A DNA stretch of 64,000 nucleotides from Aquila chrysaetos chrysaetos (GCF_900496995.4 NC_044012.1:25458759-25522758), one strand, 5' to 3'; counted from the stretch's first letter, positions 38,026 through 50,800 are shown. Notes: generated by a model from the letters alone, not told the origin. Numbers and translations are program-made.

Positions 38026-38629
38026 ATGAAAACCGACCTGGAGCTCGCCTTGGAGTGTGCCATCAACATCTACCACCAGTATGCCATGAAGTGCCCCATA
38101 GATGACTACCTGAGCAAGACTGAGTTCTTGAAGCTGCTGAAGGAGACTGCCGAACCCTTCCTCTACAACACTGTGCCGGTAAGAGCCGAGCATGGCCCAG
38201 CTCTCCTAATGCTGGTGAGAGCTTGCAGAAGGGGTGGCCTCCTTGGGGTGTGTGGGTGGTTGAGAGCCTCCCAAAGGGGAGGGAAAGTTTTTCTAGGGTT
38301 TTCCTGAAACTGTGCAATCCTTGCTGGGTGAGCCTTGTGCTGTAGCTGCGGGCTGTCAGGGTGACCCTGAACACTGCTGTGCTTCAGGTTGACTCTTTTT
38401 CATGTTTGTCCTGCTGCAGCCTAACACATCCATCGATGACTATATAAGCAAGCTCTTTGCCAGAGCAGACCACAACCATGACGGTCGCCTGAAGTTCACC
38501 GAGTTCCTGACCACGCTGAATCTCGTAGTCATTGATGCCCACAATAGGTCCCACCAGTGTCACAGCAGCCATGACCAGCATCCAGATGACAGTCACGGCC
38601 AGGACCACGGCCATGGTCCCCACAAGTGA
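38026..38629 (+). CDS. Calgranulin-like S100 protein 1 (S100A8/A9/A12 group), His-rich tail
   Basis: S100 of the calgranulin branch, expected in leukocytes or epithelia as a calcium-dependent metal-sequestering antimicrobial or alarmin (family knowledge). Coding exons 38026-38178 (51 aa) and 38420-38629 (69 aa plus stop) give 120 aa. Features: helix IYHQYA; S100-type loop region MKCPIDDYLSKTEF; canonical loop DHNHDGRLKFTE (68-79); then DAHNRSH and a His/Asp-rich tail ending HGQDHGHGPHK. His17, Asp27, His92 and His96 match the His/Asp/HxxxH transition-metal site of S100A8/A9/A12 in spacing. Exact orthology to mammalian A8, A9 or A12 cannot be decided by eye. Start ATG follows the CTAG acceptor at 38021. 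Confidence 0.9.
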
Positions 38630-38757
38630 AGCAGTTCCCAGGGTGACTGTGCCCACGGGATTGTGCTTTTCCAGCAGCATCATCCCTTCTGTTTGTCCAC
38701 AAGCACAGACAAACCTGTAACCAAAGCTTTGTTGTCTGCTTCTGCCTATGGCATTGA

Positions 38758-38763
38758 AATAAA
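38758..38763 (+). terminator. Polyadenylation signal of calgranulin-like gene 1
   Basis: AATAAA about 130 bases past the stop codon. Confidence 0.9.
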
Positions 38764-40907
38764 ATTTTTTTCTTCAAGCACCAAATGCAGCTGTATTACG
38801 TGTCCTGTCGTCTCCAGGGAGGATGCAATATGCATCTAGTGTGTGGCTGGGGGGGGTTTAAATGCCTATTGAACTGGAGAAGCAATGGGAAAGGAAAGGT
38901 GGCATGGGGGGACCCTGCTCCTTGCAGAGCAGGGAGCCAGGACAACAGGGCTACTGGGTCACAGCTGAGCAGCACAGGCTGTGCAGGGTCCCCGTTCTGA
39001 AGCATATCAGACCCTGGCATGCTCCCACTGCCTTCCCAAGGCTCAGCGGGTTCCCTGCACAGGGTGGTTGGCCCCAGCACCCTTCACCTCAGTGGATGGC
39101 GGGGTGTGTAGCACCCCATCACACTGGGGAGGTTCCTGGGAAGGGGCAGCCAGTGGCTGCACGAGAGCGTCCTCAGCCCTGGTTCTCCTGGCCCCTCTTT
39201 GCACCAGCTCCAGGACATGCCAGGGTGAAGCACAGCCAGGGGCTGCTTCCCCAGGTGGCTGCCAAGACCCTGCTCTGGACCTGGGGGTGCAGCATCCTGG
39301 GGGTACGTGCAATGCTTTTGCAACCCACAAAGCAACCAGCACTTATCTTGCAAGCCCTGACACAGCAAAGAATGAGGCTGAGGGGCTCTGGAGAGCTGGT
39401 GTTAACTCTGCATAATGAAATTGGATGTTTTTGTTAGCGTGAGGCAACAGCACCCCAGGTCACAGCACATCTACAAGCCACTGCAGGCTCCTGGGGAGCA
39501 GATACATGAGCAGAAAAGAGCTCCTTTATCTGCCAGCGACTGCACTGAGTGGGAAACCCTTAGGCTCAGGAGGCTCTGACATTTCCAACATCAGCTGAAA
39601 TCAGAAGCCTGTCACATGTGAAACTGAGCCACAAAAGGAAGCATGGGGCTATTGCATGGTTATTTGCACTTGATGACACAGGTGATCACTTTCTGGCTCC
39701 ACAATGTTGCTACTGGTGAGGAGGCTTTGTCCCCCAGAGGCAGACGTTATTCACTGTCCTGCCAGGGCACCCAGGTTGTCAGTTGCGCATCACTCCCGTC
39801 GTGGGGCTGGGCACTACGAGCTGCCTCCCCTGCAGGTTTTGGGGAACACGGCTGTGAAAGATGGGAATTCAGAGCCCACAGGCCTGTCTGCGTGGAGACT
39901 ATGCAAGTGCACAGGGCAAAAATCAGTCTTGGCTGATGCTTTGCGAGGCCAGCGGGGGAATAAGGATGCAGTTTTGGACTGTTGACAGTCCCTGATGAGT
40001 AGAGCAGGAAAACAAAAAAAGCAATAAAGTGAGTCAGGGATACCAGAATAAAACTCATGCAACAGTTCTTGATACTGCCCCTGGGACATGCAAGAAACAT
40101 ACTCAAACAGGAATGGTTACCCTTTTGTTTTTCTGTTCCTACCCTCTTCCTGGAATCTATTGTCTTATTTTTACATCTTTTTATAGTCTCTTCATTCTTC
40201 TAGTACCTGTTCTGCTAACGCAAGATGGGTGGCACAAGAGGTGACTGTTGCAAAACACTTGCTAGTTAATGCTCCAGCCAGTAAAGACTCTGACCTCAGA
40301 TTTTCTTCTTGTTTTATGCCCAGTTTCCTCCACAAAGTTTCTGGAGCAAGAGGAAAGGTCTGGTACAAGTGACATGAAAATAGAAAGTAATGGAAAATAC
40401 CCTGGAAAACAGTTTCTTAAAAGGTAGATGCTGCCTTCATCTTTGTTAGTGTTCAACCAGTTAGTATCATAGAAAACAGAGAGATCACACTAAAAACAAC
40501 AAAGGGACAGTTATCCACATCTCTCTGAAACAGCCCATCTTTCTTCTACATTGGCATGAGAGTGCATAAAATTTTCAGCACATTGCAGAACTTGCAAAGT
40601 TTTGGCAAGTTCTGCCAAGACGGACCTGCCTTTTATGCTCATGTTGAGGTGTGATGGTACATCCAGTGTTTTTCCCATTCTTTGCCCAGCACACAAGCAG
40701 CTCAGCCTTGTCAGAGGTGATGGTGGGGTGCAAGGGCAGCATTTCCAAAGGCCGGTGGGTGTAACCAGGAACTATGTGCAGAGGTATGAGACGGGGAGGG
40801 GTTCAGAAGTTCCCACCTTGCAATTTCCAGGTACGGGAAATCCTAACTCAAGCTCTTGCTTGCAGCAGGTGTGTCAGCATATCTGATGAAAGAGGACCTC
40901 AGACATG
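38764..40907. other. Spacer between calgranulin-like genes 1 and 2
   Basis: No exon recognised. Confidence 0.4.
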
Positions 40908-40980
40908 TATAAAAGGGCTGCCCAGGCTCTTGGATCACTGCAACAGACCCATCATCTGCAAACCCTCCTTGGAGACAAGG
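40908..40980 (+). promoter_or_regulatory. TATA box and exon 1 of calgranulin-like gene 2
   Basis: ATGTATAAAAGGG with TATAAAA at 40908-40914. Exon 1 ends at 40980 at donor CAAGG|GTAAGTA. Confidence 0.8.
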
Positions 40981-41359
40981 GTAAGTAACACTGCAATGGT
41001 TCTTGGAGGAAATAAGATGAGGGAGAAGCAATTTTGAATATGGCACTTCACGCCCTATGCCTGTTTTATTCCAGGGTGATGCTTTCTACTTCGGGCAGGG
41101 TAGGAGGCTGGTTTTGATGACAGTACAAGTATAAATTAATGGCATTTCTGTGCCATCTTTAGTGGAGCTGTAATTGTTTCCACTGGCAAGGAGAGAGCCC
41201 TTTGCAGGTGCTCTGCAGGTCACCTGCATGGTGGCACCCACCAGAGAACAGGGTCTCTGTGCTCAATGTCTGCAGTGAAAAGGGTTTCCCACCCAAAGAG
41301 GAGAGGGAGATTCGCAGAAAGAGGAGGAGGTCAGGGAGAGGCTGCAATGGAGCCCATAC

Positions 41360-41499
41360 CTGAACTGTGCTCCCTGCCTTAAAGCCATCCTTGCTGTCAG
41401 TGGCACGGTACAGATACGTGACTACAGCCTGACGGGTTTGTCTAACTTGCCTGACAAATGCCTCCAGGTCAGTAAGAACAAGCTGCTGCTTGGGTGAAG
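41360..41499 (-). other. Orphan exon-like open segment, function unknown
   Basis: A 140-nt minus-strand segment flanked by TTTTAG on the 5' side and CAG|GTATGG on the 3' side. It is open for 46 codons and reads like protein: LTDLEAFVRQVRQTR, AVVTYLYRATDSKDGF. It lies within intron 1 of calgranulin-like gene 2 on the opposite strand. I do not recognise the family and see no partner exon, so it may be a stray exon of a dead gene or chance. Confidence 0.25.
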
Positions 41500-41806
41500 C
41501 TAAAATTGGAGACGGTTGGACAATGCTGTAAAACAGTGATATTCCTAAAACCACTTATTACCTGCTCGGCACCGAGGAGCCACCAACTGCTCCCAGGCAT
41601 GCTGGGTGCTGCTGGCTTGCTCAGCCCTGGTGAGATGAGGCTCCTGGTACAGATCTGCTGCTAGGCTGCAGAGGTGCCATGCAACCCCCCCTTGGGGTGC
41701 CTGGGGTGGGGGCCAAGAGCATGGTGTGGGGTTCCTGGTTTTTGATGCATCTCATGGCTTTGAGGTTTCTCCATGCAGTTTCTGTAGGTACCTCAAGAGC
41801 TCAGCC

Positions 41807-42556
41807 ATGTCTGCAAGCACCCAGAGAACAGCCACCCTTCCTGAGACTCAGCAGTTCCCTGGAAACTGCACACTAGAGATGGCCCTGAAAACCATTGTGG
41901 ATGTCTACCACCGTTACAGCATCCGGGAGGGCCAGCTTGACCTCCTCAACTTCAACGACTTCAGGACACTGCTGACTGAGCAGGCACCGACCTTCCTACA
42001 AGCTTGCGTGAGTGCCTCAGGAGATGTGTTGTGCTCCCTGGAGGGGCTGTGGCAGGGATGAGGCTGAGGTTGGATGTTCCTGTGGGAATAGGGTGCAGAC
42101 CCCACCATGGCTGTGATCCACAGAGTGGGTTTCTGTGATCAGTCCCAGCTTGTTCATGTACTGTGGGGCCACCCCTGCTCATCCCTCCTGCCACTGCATG
42201 GGTATGGAGCAGCCAAAGGAGCTTAGGACAAGAGCCTATCTATCTGGGGTTTTAACTAGGGGCTGACTGCAAGGTAGGAGCTTCCAAACATTTCCCAGGG
42301 CATGCAAGAATAAAGCTGGCTCGGTATCCACCAGTGGGTGTACAGCCCAGGGAGGAGCCATGCTAACACATGTCCTGTCCCCCAATTTCAGGACAGGAAC
42401 AAACGTGAATACCTGAGGACACTCTTTGAAGAGACAGACTTAAATAAGGACAGTGAGCTGACTTTTGAGGAGTTCACCATCGTCTTGGCCAAGCTGACCG
42501 ATGATGCCCATCGCATCAGCCACCAGGATGACCGCTGTATACCAGACAAGGATTGA
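41807..42556 (+). CDS. Calgranulin-like S100 protein 2 with extended N-terminus
   Basis: Coding exons 41807-42007 (67 aa) and 42392-42556 (54 aa plus stop) give 121 aa. About 20 residues (MSASTQRTATLPETQQFPGN) precede the S100 fold, longer than in most S100 proteins. The S100 fold starts TLEMALKTIVDVYHRYS. The first loop is poor (REGQLDLLNFNDF). The canonical loop is DLNKDSELTFEE (83-94). His35, Asp45, His107 and His111 (HRISH) keep the metal-site spacing of S100A8/A9/A12. There is no His-rich tail; it ends CIPDKD. Two acceptors, TGCAG (41778) and TGTAG (41787), could define exon 2; both leave the same ATG. Confidence 0.88.
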
Positions 42557-42655
42557 GTCTCAGTGCACGACCCACGTAAAACTCAGAAGGGGTTGCTTGT
42601 AGGAATTGTGCTCTGGCTGCTTTCTGTCTGCTTGGATCAGTCATGCTTGTGAGAC

Positions 42656-42661
42656 AATAAA
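42656..42661 (+). terminator. Polyadenylation signal of calgranulin-like gene 2
   Basis: AATAAA 99 bases past the stop codon. Confidence 0.9.
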
Positions 42662-45600
42662 GCATCACTTGAAGTTCACCGAGTCCTTCCTATCCCATCT
42701 CATGCATGGGGAGGGTGGGCACCAGCTGCAGCAAATGCATGGTCCTGCTGGAGCTGTGGGATAAAGGCTTGCCTAAATGAGGCACCCCAAAAGGAAGAGG
42801 CTTACGATCGAGATGTGATGAGTGGCAGAGAGCTGTATTGCTCAGTGTCTGGTCCAAGCTGAGAGGGCTGGAATGATGGGCTTGGAAGGTACTAATGACC
42901 AGAACACCAATGCAAGGCATTGCCATCAACTGCAACGTATTGCAGTTGTATTAGACGTTTTCCCTGTCAGAGGAATTTTTCTGCATAGACTGGGAAGAGC
43001 TGAGCCAGCCTAGCTTGGGGAAGCACTTGCTATTTTGCCCATCCTCAGCCAGCTTTTTCACCTTGGCCATGCCAAGTGTGTTCTCTGGATGCAGAATCAC
43101 CTGTGAGCAGGAAAAGTGCATTAATACCCATGACAACAGCAGTTCACCACAGAGCACAGCCTTTACCACAAGAACAAGCCAGGGTGCTCTTAGTAACTTC
43201 CATGTGTATTTTTTTTTTCCTATCTGTATATATAGCTTCTAGTTTGTGGGAAATTCTGAGATTTAAAATTTTACCCCTAAATCCCAATGAAAACTCAAAT
43301 TTCAGATATTTCCCACGCAGACAAGTCATCTGGAGTGCTCCCTCCCAACCCTGCTGAATCACTTGCTACCCAGCCATGGTGAAAAGCCCAGATGGTTTCC
43401 ATCTCAGAGTTTTCCGCCAGTAAAATATTCTCACCAAAACCCTGATGGGCTCCAGCAGGGCACAAAGATCTTGTCCCTGGCTGAGCCATCTGGGAGATGT
43501 CTTTCAGCACCAACAAACTGTTTCTGGGTACTAAATACACTGTAATGCAGCTCTTTTCTTCACCAAATGCTCAGGTACCACCACCCCATGGAGCTGAGCA
43601 GGTAGCTGCCCCAGCACAAGCAAGAGCAACACTTTGCATGTTGCAGCACAAGCAGGAAGGTCAAGTGCAATGGAGAGTTCCAGCCCTGCAATCTGCCAGA
43701 GCTGCAGGAGGCCTTAGAGAGGGTCCAGCACCCTGCAGCAGTTGTGCTGTGCCTGGGCGGGCAGCAGAGCTGGGGCTCAGCTCCCTTTGGGCTGGACCAA
43801 GGTGGTGCCTGCCAAGCACCTGAGTTTATAGCTGTTTGATATGCCTAAGACATATGTGAATGCTTTTTGGCTCAAGCTAAAGGACTGGGAAATCCTCACC
43901 CTTGTGGCTCCAGGATGGGAAAACCTCTAGGCTGCCCCAGCTCCCATGGTGGCTGGTCCTGCCAGGTGGCAGCTGGAGCATCGCTGGTCTGATGATGCTC
44001 AAAGGTGCTCAGGAGCCAGGGCTCAGAGTTTGTCCCCTGGCTCCCCCAAGCTATAACCACATCTAGCAACCAGAACATATGTCCTGTCCTGATCTGGACT
44101 AAAACCTGCTGTGAAACACAGCAAACCGCATAGTGACAAACCCTGCCATGCCCTCTTCCCGCATCAGCCAGCCACTTGCCTGTAAACACGTATTTTGAAA
44201 GAGTTTTGCAACCATTGTCAAGCATGGGGTGCCCTGCCAGGGCTCAGGTCCTCAGGGCACAACCAACCTCAAACCAGACCTTTTGCTTGCCATGACTACT
44301 GGGCTGCTTGCGTGCTACCTGATACCTGCTTCCCACTCCTTCGCCTCTGCAGCTCCAGCAAGCAGGGGCTTGCTCAACCCCAGTGGCCTTGGGGCCAGGA
44401 TTGCAGCTTGCTGCAGCCACTTTGGCATGGCTCACAAGCACAGCTGGACAGGGAGGCTCCCTCTGCAAGGAGACCTGCAGAGCCAGGCAAAAATTTGTCC
44501 TAGCACATGTTCCTGTGACCCTAAGCAATACACAGGCTCCCTGGTCACTTTAGTGATTGCACTGGCATTTAAAAACAAAACACCTGGGGTCTCATCCCTG
44601 CTGCCTGGTGGGCATATCTGAGGGTCCTAGCCACCATCCCTCTTTGGAAATCCCTGGCCACAACCCACACCTTGTAACCCATCCTTGCTCTTCCCCACCT
44701 CCAGGATGATAAAATGACCAAAATATGGTTTCCTGAAATTGCTGCAAAATTCTGCAACTGAGCAGATGGTCCCTGACACCCTGTTGTGAAATGCTCCAGC
44801 CTTTCTCCAGCTGTTTTCTGCATCAAAGCACTCCTGTTGTGAAATGCAGTGCACCCCCACCAGTGAGGGCAGGAGTCCCAGTGGCCACTGTGTGTGGACC
44901 GGGGCTGCATCCCCTAGCAGCTGCCTACACAGTGCTGCTCCGTGTCAGCTCATCTGGAGGTCCTGGAGCTTGCCCCAGGCCTGTCCATGGCCATGTTTTG
45001 GCCTCCACTTTGTGTCTGAGATTAGTGTCATATTTGGCAGGTTAAACAAACCCCCAAACAAGTCAGCTGAATCAGCAGGCAGAGCATTTTAATGAAGAAG
45101 CACTGGAAAATCTTGTTTTGCTCCTCATCTTAGCTGCTCTGAGGCAAAGCGCCTGTGCTGGGTCTCTGCAACACCGAGAAACAACAACAAAAAGCAGCGA
45201 CAAAGTGAGGACACAGTCCTAAAAATTAAAACCACACCTTTCAGCCACACCTGGTCTCCCCAGCTCAGAGCATACCTTGGGTGGGGAGAAACCACCCTTG
45301 GCATTGGCTGTTGCTAACCTGAGGAGATGAAAAGAAGTTCCGGGAGCCCCGCCAGGTTGGGAACCCACCCTGTATTATTTGTCTTTCATAAAAAGCTGCT
45401 TGCTGCAGGCAGGGGATGGTCCCCCAGCACTGGGGCACTGCCCTCAGCACCAGCTCTGTCCCTGTGTCATGAAGGCAACCCTGGCCATGCTGTCAGTGCT
45501 GGGCTGTGTGAAGCAATTACACAGTGGGATGCCTTTGGGTGCACTGGACCATGCAGTGCTTGCGTGCACCAGGTCTGCAAGGATGGGGATGCTACAGGGC

Positions 45601-45998
45601 CAAGCAGTGCCGGCTCATTGGAGAAGGGCAGGCATGATGCTGTGGGTCCCCTTTGTCTTGCAGCATGAAGACAACTCTATAAATGAGAGTAAAACAGGTG
45701 AAATTGAAGCAGCAAAGGGGAATGGACTTCCACTGAGAGCTGGAGAATTTCAGCCCCAATTGCCAGGTGGAGGGGGTGAATGGGACCCAGCTGCAGAGAC
45801 ACAGCTATGCCCTGACCACCTCCTGCCACCCAGACAGAGTACATGACACACCGACCTTGCGGGAAAAGCCACAGACACCCCTTTTAAGGAACTACCCTGG
45901 AGCCTTAAGCAATGTACAAGTATGTCATGAAGATGGACTGGAATTGGGTGAAACAGACATTTCACAACCGGTGGAGGGGCACAGGCAGATGGTCAGGC
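42662..45998. other. Spacer before MRP-126
   Basis: No exon recognised on either strand in about 3.3 kb. Confidence 0.4.
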
Positions 45999-46073
45999 TA
46001 TAAGAGATGCTGTGGTTGGGACCAGCCCTGCTCCAGCCTGAGGGGATCTCACTACTTTGTCAAGATGAGCAAG
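45999..46073 (+). promoter_or_regulatory. MRP-126/S100A9 TATA-like box and exon 1
   Basis: GGCTATAAGAG with TATAAGA at 45999. Exon 1 starts near 46030, contains the start codon (46065) and ends at 46073 on a GC donor, AGCAAG|GCAAGT. Confidence 0.7.
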
Positions 46074-47719
46074 GCAAGTCTAATGTGACATGGGCATTTA
46101 AGGTCTTCATGCTCTTTTCCAGGTGCTGGCTGGGCCATTGGAGGTGCAAGAACCCTTAGGGAGCCTCTCCTCACCATGTGAGCTGCCATTAGTTGCTGGC
46201 AGAGGATAACCATCTCCACTCAGGCTCACCTGAGCACAACCCACAAGGAGAGATGTCTCCTCCTGGAAGAGGTTCCTCACAGCACAGTCCAACCACTGAA
46301 GGGGCTTCTGGACATCAGATCTCATACTCTGTATCTCTACAGAAGTTTTTGCAGTGCCACCAGCTATTTTGGGAGCCTTGCTCCAACAGTGCCTGACTTA
46401 CAGAAGGCACATTTGGAGGGGAGGGAAATCAACTCTCAGTTATTATCTGTAGTTGCACATCCCAGAGCAGAAGCAGGCAAAGGCCGCAACACCCTTCAGT
46501 CTCCTTTGGCTTGTAGATAAGAGAAAACTCAAAACAAACAGCTCAAATATATCCCAAAAAAGAATGACTGAACAAAACCAGACTGCATCCTCATCTGGTG
46601 TGAAGCAGGTGGCTGTACCAGAGCCTCACTGGTTTACATCAGACTTGCTTATCTATTGTGGCTCCTGACATTATTCAGTGTAATGGTTTCTCTTCAGACC
46701 TCCCAGATCCAGGAACCACTCTCTGAGCTGGAGAAGGCCATGGATGTCATCATTGATGTCTTTCACCAGTACTCAAGGCGGGAAGGGGACAGAGACACCC
46801 TGACCAAGAACGAGCTGAAGCTCCTGATTGAGAAGCAGCTTGTGAACTATCTGAAGGTGAGTGGAGTCAAAGCAGGGTTTCTTGTGGCCCACATGGGGAG
46901 GTAGCTGGGCTGGACCCCATTGCCTGAATATCTCTGGGACCTGGATTCATCCCCTTCCTACTCTGCTCTCCTGCCCCAACACCTTCTGCCCAGACTCTCC
47001 CTGTCCAACTGCCACTTTCCAAACATGCTCTGTAGACAGATGAAGGAAACCCACACAGGTCTGAGTGAACCTGCAGCCAGCTATTTACTCTCATCACCTT
47101 ACCTGCAAAAATCAGGGTCATATTGCCTGAGAGTTCCTTTGCCATCTAGGAGCAATGATGTCAGAAATATCAGCCAAAAAGTAAATTTTTTTTTTTTTTT
47201 GTAACTCATTTTGCTAAAGCAGACAGTAAAGTGTTTTTAATCCAACACGCTAAAGGAGAGGTTTGTGGCTGACCTAACACTGCTGCCTTCATCGGTCTCC
47301 ACATTGCATGGTGTCCTTGCAGTGATGCTAGCTTTTTGCCCTCTGATTGCTTTATTGCTGCAGGTGAATCATTGCTGTACCCAAAGCAATCGGTGATGAT
47401 GACACAAGGATGAAATCACTCATAGCACCTGGCCATTGGGGACCTGGCACACATGAGGGTCCCAGCGAGGCCGGGGAGAGGCTTGAGCTGTGGATGACAG
47501 GACTTTGCCCTCACCCTGTCCTTTTCTTTGCAGCATGTGAAAAACAAGGCCACCATTGATGAAATCATGAAGGACCTTGACATCAACAAGGATGCGCAGA
47601 TCAGCTTCTGCGAGGTGATGTTGCTGATCGTCCGTGTTACCATTGCCACCCACGAACACCTCCACGATGTTGAGGACCAGCAGCAGCAACACAAACACCA
47701 GCACCAACACCACCACTGA
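46065..47719 (+). CDS. S100A9: MRP-126-like calgranulin (avian S100A9)
   Basis: Avian myeloid calgranulin. Coding exons 46065-46073 (Met-Ser-Lys), 46698-46856 and 47534-47719 give 117 aa; as I remember it, chicken MRP-126 is 119 aa. The body reads LSELEKAMDVIIDVFHQYSR, then the S100-type loop REGDRDTLTKNE, the canonical loop DINKDAQISFCE (72-83), and VTIATHEHLHD followed by a Gln/His tail ending HQHQHHH. His26, Asp36, His96 and His100 keep the metal-site spacing. No usable ATG follows the exon 2 acceptor (46697), so the start must be in exon 1, joined by a GC-AG intron (AAG|GCAAGT). An ATG at 46683 lies inside the pyrimidine tract and is unlikely. Confidence 0.9.
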
Positions 47720-47843
47720 GGTGGGCTGTGGTCCCAGGCCGAAGGCACCCATGCAGTGCTTGCAGCCCCTGGCTTTCTCCCCTCCATCTCTCTCCACCCA
47801 CCTCCCTCTTTTCCTTCCTTCAAGTTTGATGGTTTTGCTGCCA

Positions 47844-47849
47844 AATAAA
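47844..47849 (+). terminator. MRP-126 polyadenylation signal
   Basis: AATAAA 125 bases past the stop codon. Confidence 0.9.
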
Positions 47850-50800
47850 GATTTGCCCTGAGGCTGTCAAAACTCTTTTGTGTGTCTGCATGGTTTTCCT
47901 CAAGGCAAGTCCTGCACCTTGCTGTCTCTCCCAGCATGACTTTAAACGAGGCAAATCCACCTTGGAGACAGGCTGCAGGTTCTCAGGGGCGAGGTGAATG
48001 CTTGGGGAGAGCAGGGTTCATTGCAGTGGGTGCTCACAATACTCATATTATAATGTGCTCCATAGGTGAGGGAAGGCAGTATAATTTGACAGGCCTTTGC
48101 ATTTCCAACTAGAAAAAACCCCAACATTTTGGCCTGAAAACACTCTGCATGTCTCCTAGGACTGACCTGTGGTGGTAGGCAAGAGCTGGAAGAAAGGATG
48201 GGGATGGATGAGCACTCTTTTCTGGATGAGCACGCTTTTTAGGGCACTTCTGCTCTGCGGGGCCCTGACATGGGACTGGAAGGGGGCTGGGGGTGGATGC
48301 ATTTAGTTTTAGTGCTACAGCCAGCAGTGAGGTCTGGCTGCTGGGTTTCGTGTGGAAGAGACCTGAGAACAATCCCAACTCCTCACTCAGAGCATCCCAT
48401 GTTTGCACTGAGGAGGTGTCTGTTATTAATAGCTGCTTTCCAGAGTGGGTGGCTGGAAATGCCTATGATGCTGCTGAGCAGCCTCCTTTCATGCATACTT
48501 AGAACCTGGCTACTGATTTGCAAATGCCTTTTAGAGGGGGGGAAAAAAGGAACAGTTGTGATTTCCTAAGGGTGAGTCAAAGCCCTGAAATCGCCCTGCT
48601 CTGTGAAGGAACCTGCCACAAGCTTCCCCAATCCAGCAGCACTGAAGCAAGCCCTCTGGTTAACACAAGACTGCCACAAGTTTGCTTCACCAGTGCTGGC
48701 TGGGTTGCTTCAGCTTCCTTTGGAGTCAATTTTGACATCTGAAGTGTCAAACACCTTCTTACAAGGTAAAATCCGCTTCAGGGACCAGAGTCCACTCAGC
48801 TCTGCCCGAGCCTGCACAGGGTGGCAGCTCCCTTCTGGAGCCAGATCCTGCACTCAGCACTGAATCCTGCACCCCAAAATGGGTCATGCACCCCATCCTA
48901 CAGCAGTTTAGGGTCTCTGGAGCAGGTAAGAGGCCCACACCCAAGGGAGAGAGTGGAGCTGGTTCATTGCCATCATCCTGCTGGGGCAGTAGCACATCAC
49001 CTCCAAGAACCAAGCTGTCCCCAGGTCTGGCCCATAAGGACATGCCCAGCTTTCAGGACAAGGGCGGTTCAGGTCCCATTTGCAGCAGATCAGTTTTTCA
49101 GGAGCTCAGCACTCTGCTGGTTAGTGGTCAGCCCTTCTGTTCTTTGCAACAGAGGGGTCTCCCTGTGCAGGGGCCAAGCACACAAATCTTGGTACTGGGG
49201 GCACCCACAAACCACCCTGGGACCTTCCCCCAGGATCCAGGCAACAACCAGCTTTGAAGCTCACAGAGCTGATGCAACAGGATATTTGCCAACACAGCGG
49301 GACTTTATGCTCCCCTGAAACCCAGGGTGCAGGACTCCTGTTGTGTCACCCGCCGGGGCTGTTGGACCATCGCACCAGAGGTGGCAAAGAGTGAGCCACC
49401 ACACACCCTGAGCACAGCAGGACCCGGATACCAACACAGGGCTACAAGCAAGCAAAAGCTATCGGCAGGTCCTCCTGTAATAGCAGAGTGGTCTCCAAAT
49501 CTATACACATCCTTTCATCCCAACAGAGCTCACAGCTCCCAGAACAGAGGGGACACCAAAGCATCACAAGTAAGAAGGTGTTGGATACACCCCAACTACG
49601 CCGTATCCTGTGCTGCAGAAGAATTGCTCGCTCAGGCTGATGGGCAAGGTGCTCTGCTGCCCACAGCCATGCTGCCCGTTTGGGGATGGCACCTGGGTTC
49701 CTCCAGCCTTGCTGCCCCAGAAGCACTTCACCAGCAGCACGAAGCAGGGGCGGGGGGAGGGGGGCAGCTCCCAGCCCCACCTGCCTTCACCCCCAGGTTA
49801 TAAAGCAGGATTCGACCTCTGCAAGCTGAGGACCAGGCTCCTGCTGCCACCTGGTGGCATGTGCCACCGAGGCTGTTGGGGTGGCCACCACCCTCAGAGC
49901 AACATGGGGAGCCCATGGTCCTGCCCGGCTCCCCAGGATTGCACCTCAGGGACACAGCGGCTGAGCCCATCAATCGCAGGCAGAGCCCCGTCCTGTAACT
50001 CCCCTGTTTATCACATCCCCTACTTCGACCCCACCAGTGCTCTTTACAATAAGTAGGATTATATTGATTTATGTGTCAGACACAAAAACACGCACTGATT
50101 TACAAACACCCAAAACTCCTCTCTTGCATGCCCCTGCTTAAGCCACCACACAGTTTTGCTGGTAAGGGCTCCTTTCTATCTCAACACTACCACATCAACT
50201 CCTCTTACCTGTGTCCTATGGGGAGAAGGAGAAGGGAGAAGCACTGTGGTTCCTCCAGTGTACAGCTCAAAGCATCAGGCAAGTGGTGGATGCAGATAAA
50301 TACTAAATCCTCCTCCTTTTCCTGTTTGGTGGGGCTTGTACCCCACATGCCTCTCCCTGAGCTTTGCCCAAGTGAGGTGCAATGCCATCAGCTTGCATTC
50401 ATACCCTGCCAGGGGTCCCAGCCTAGCCCCTGCCTAAGGACTATGTCTCCCCCAACTGCCATCTTGTCCTGTCCCATCAAAATAGCTTTGGGTGGCCCTG
50501 CCAGCTCCTCACACTGCTGACCCCCTCCCAAAGCTCCCAGGCGGGAGAAAAAGGGCTAAAGTCTACAGGGCTGGGCTTTATGAACAGCTCTGCAATGAGG
50601 GGATGTAATCCAGCTGGGGCTGATCTGTGCCTCCCAGCTGTGACCTAGGCCAGCCCCAGCATCCCCATCCTGCCTGGTCCCCCTGCCCACCACGGACCCC
50701 CTCCACCCACTGTTGACCTCCTCCACCTGCTTCAGACCCCCTTCACACCCCACAGACCCCTCCATGCGGAGTCAGTGGCCCAGTGGCTGACAGAGGAAGG

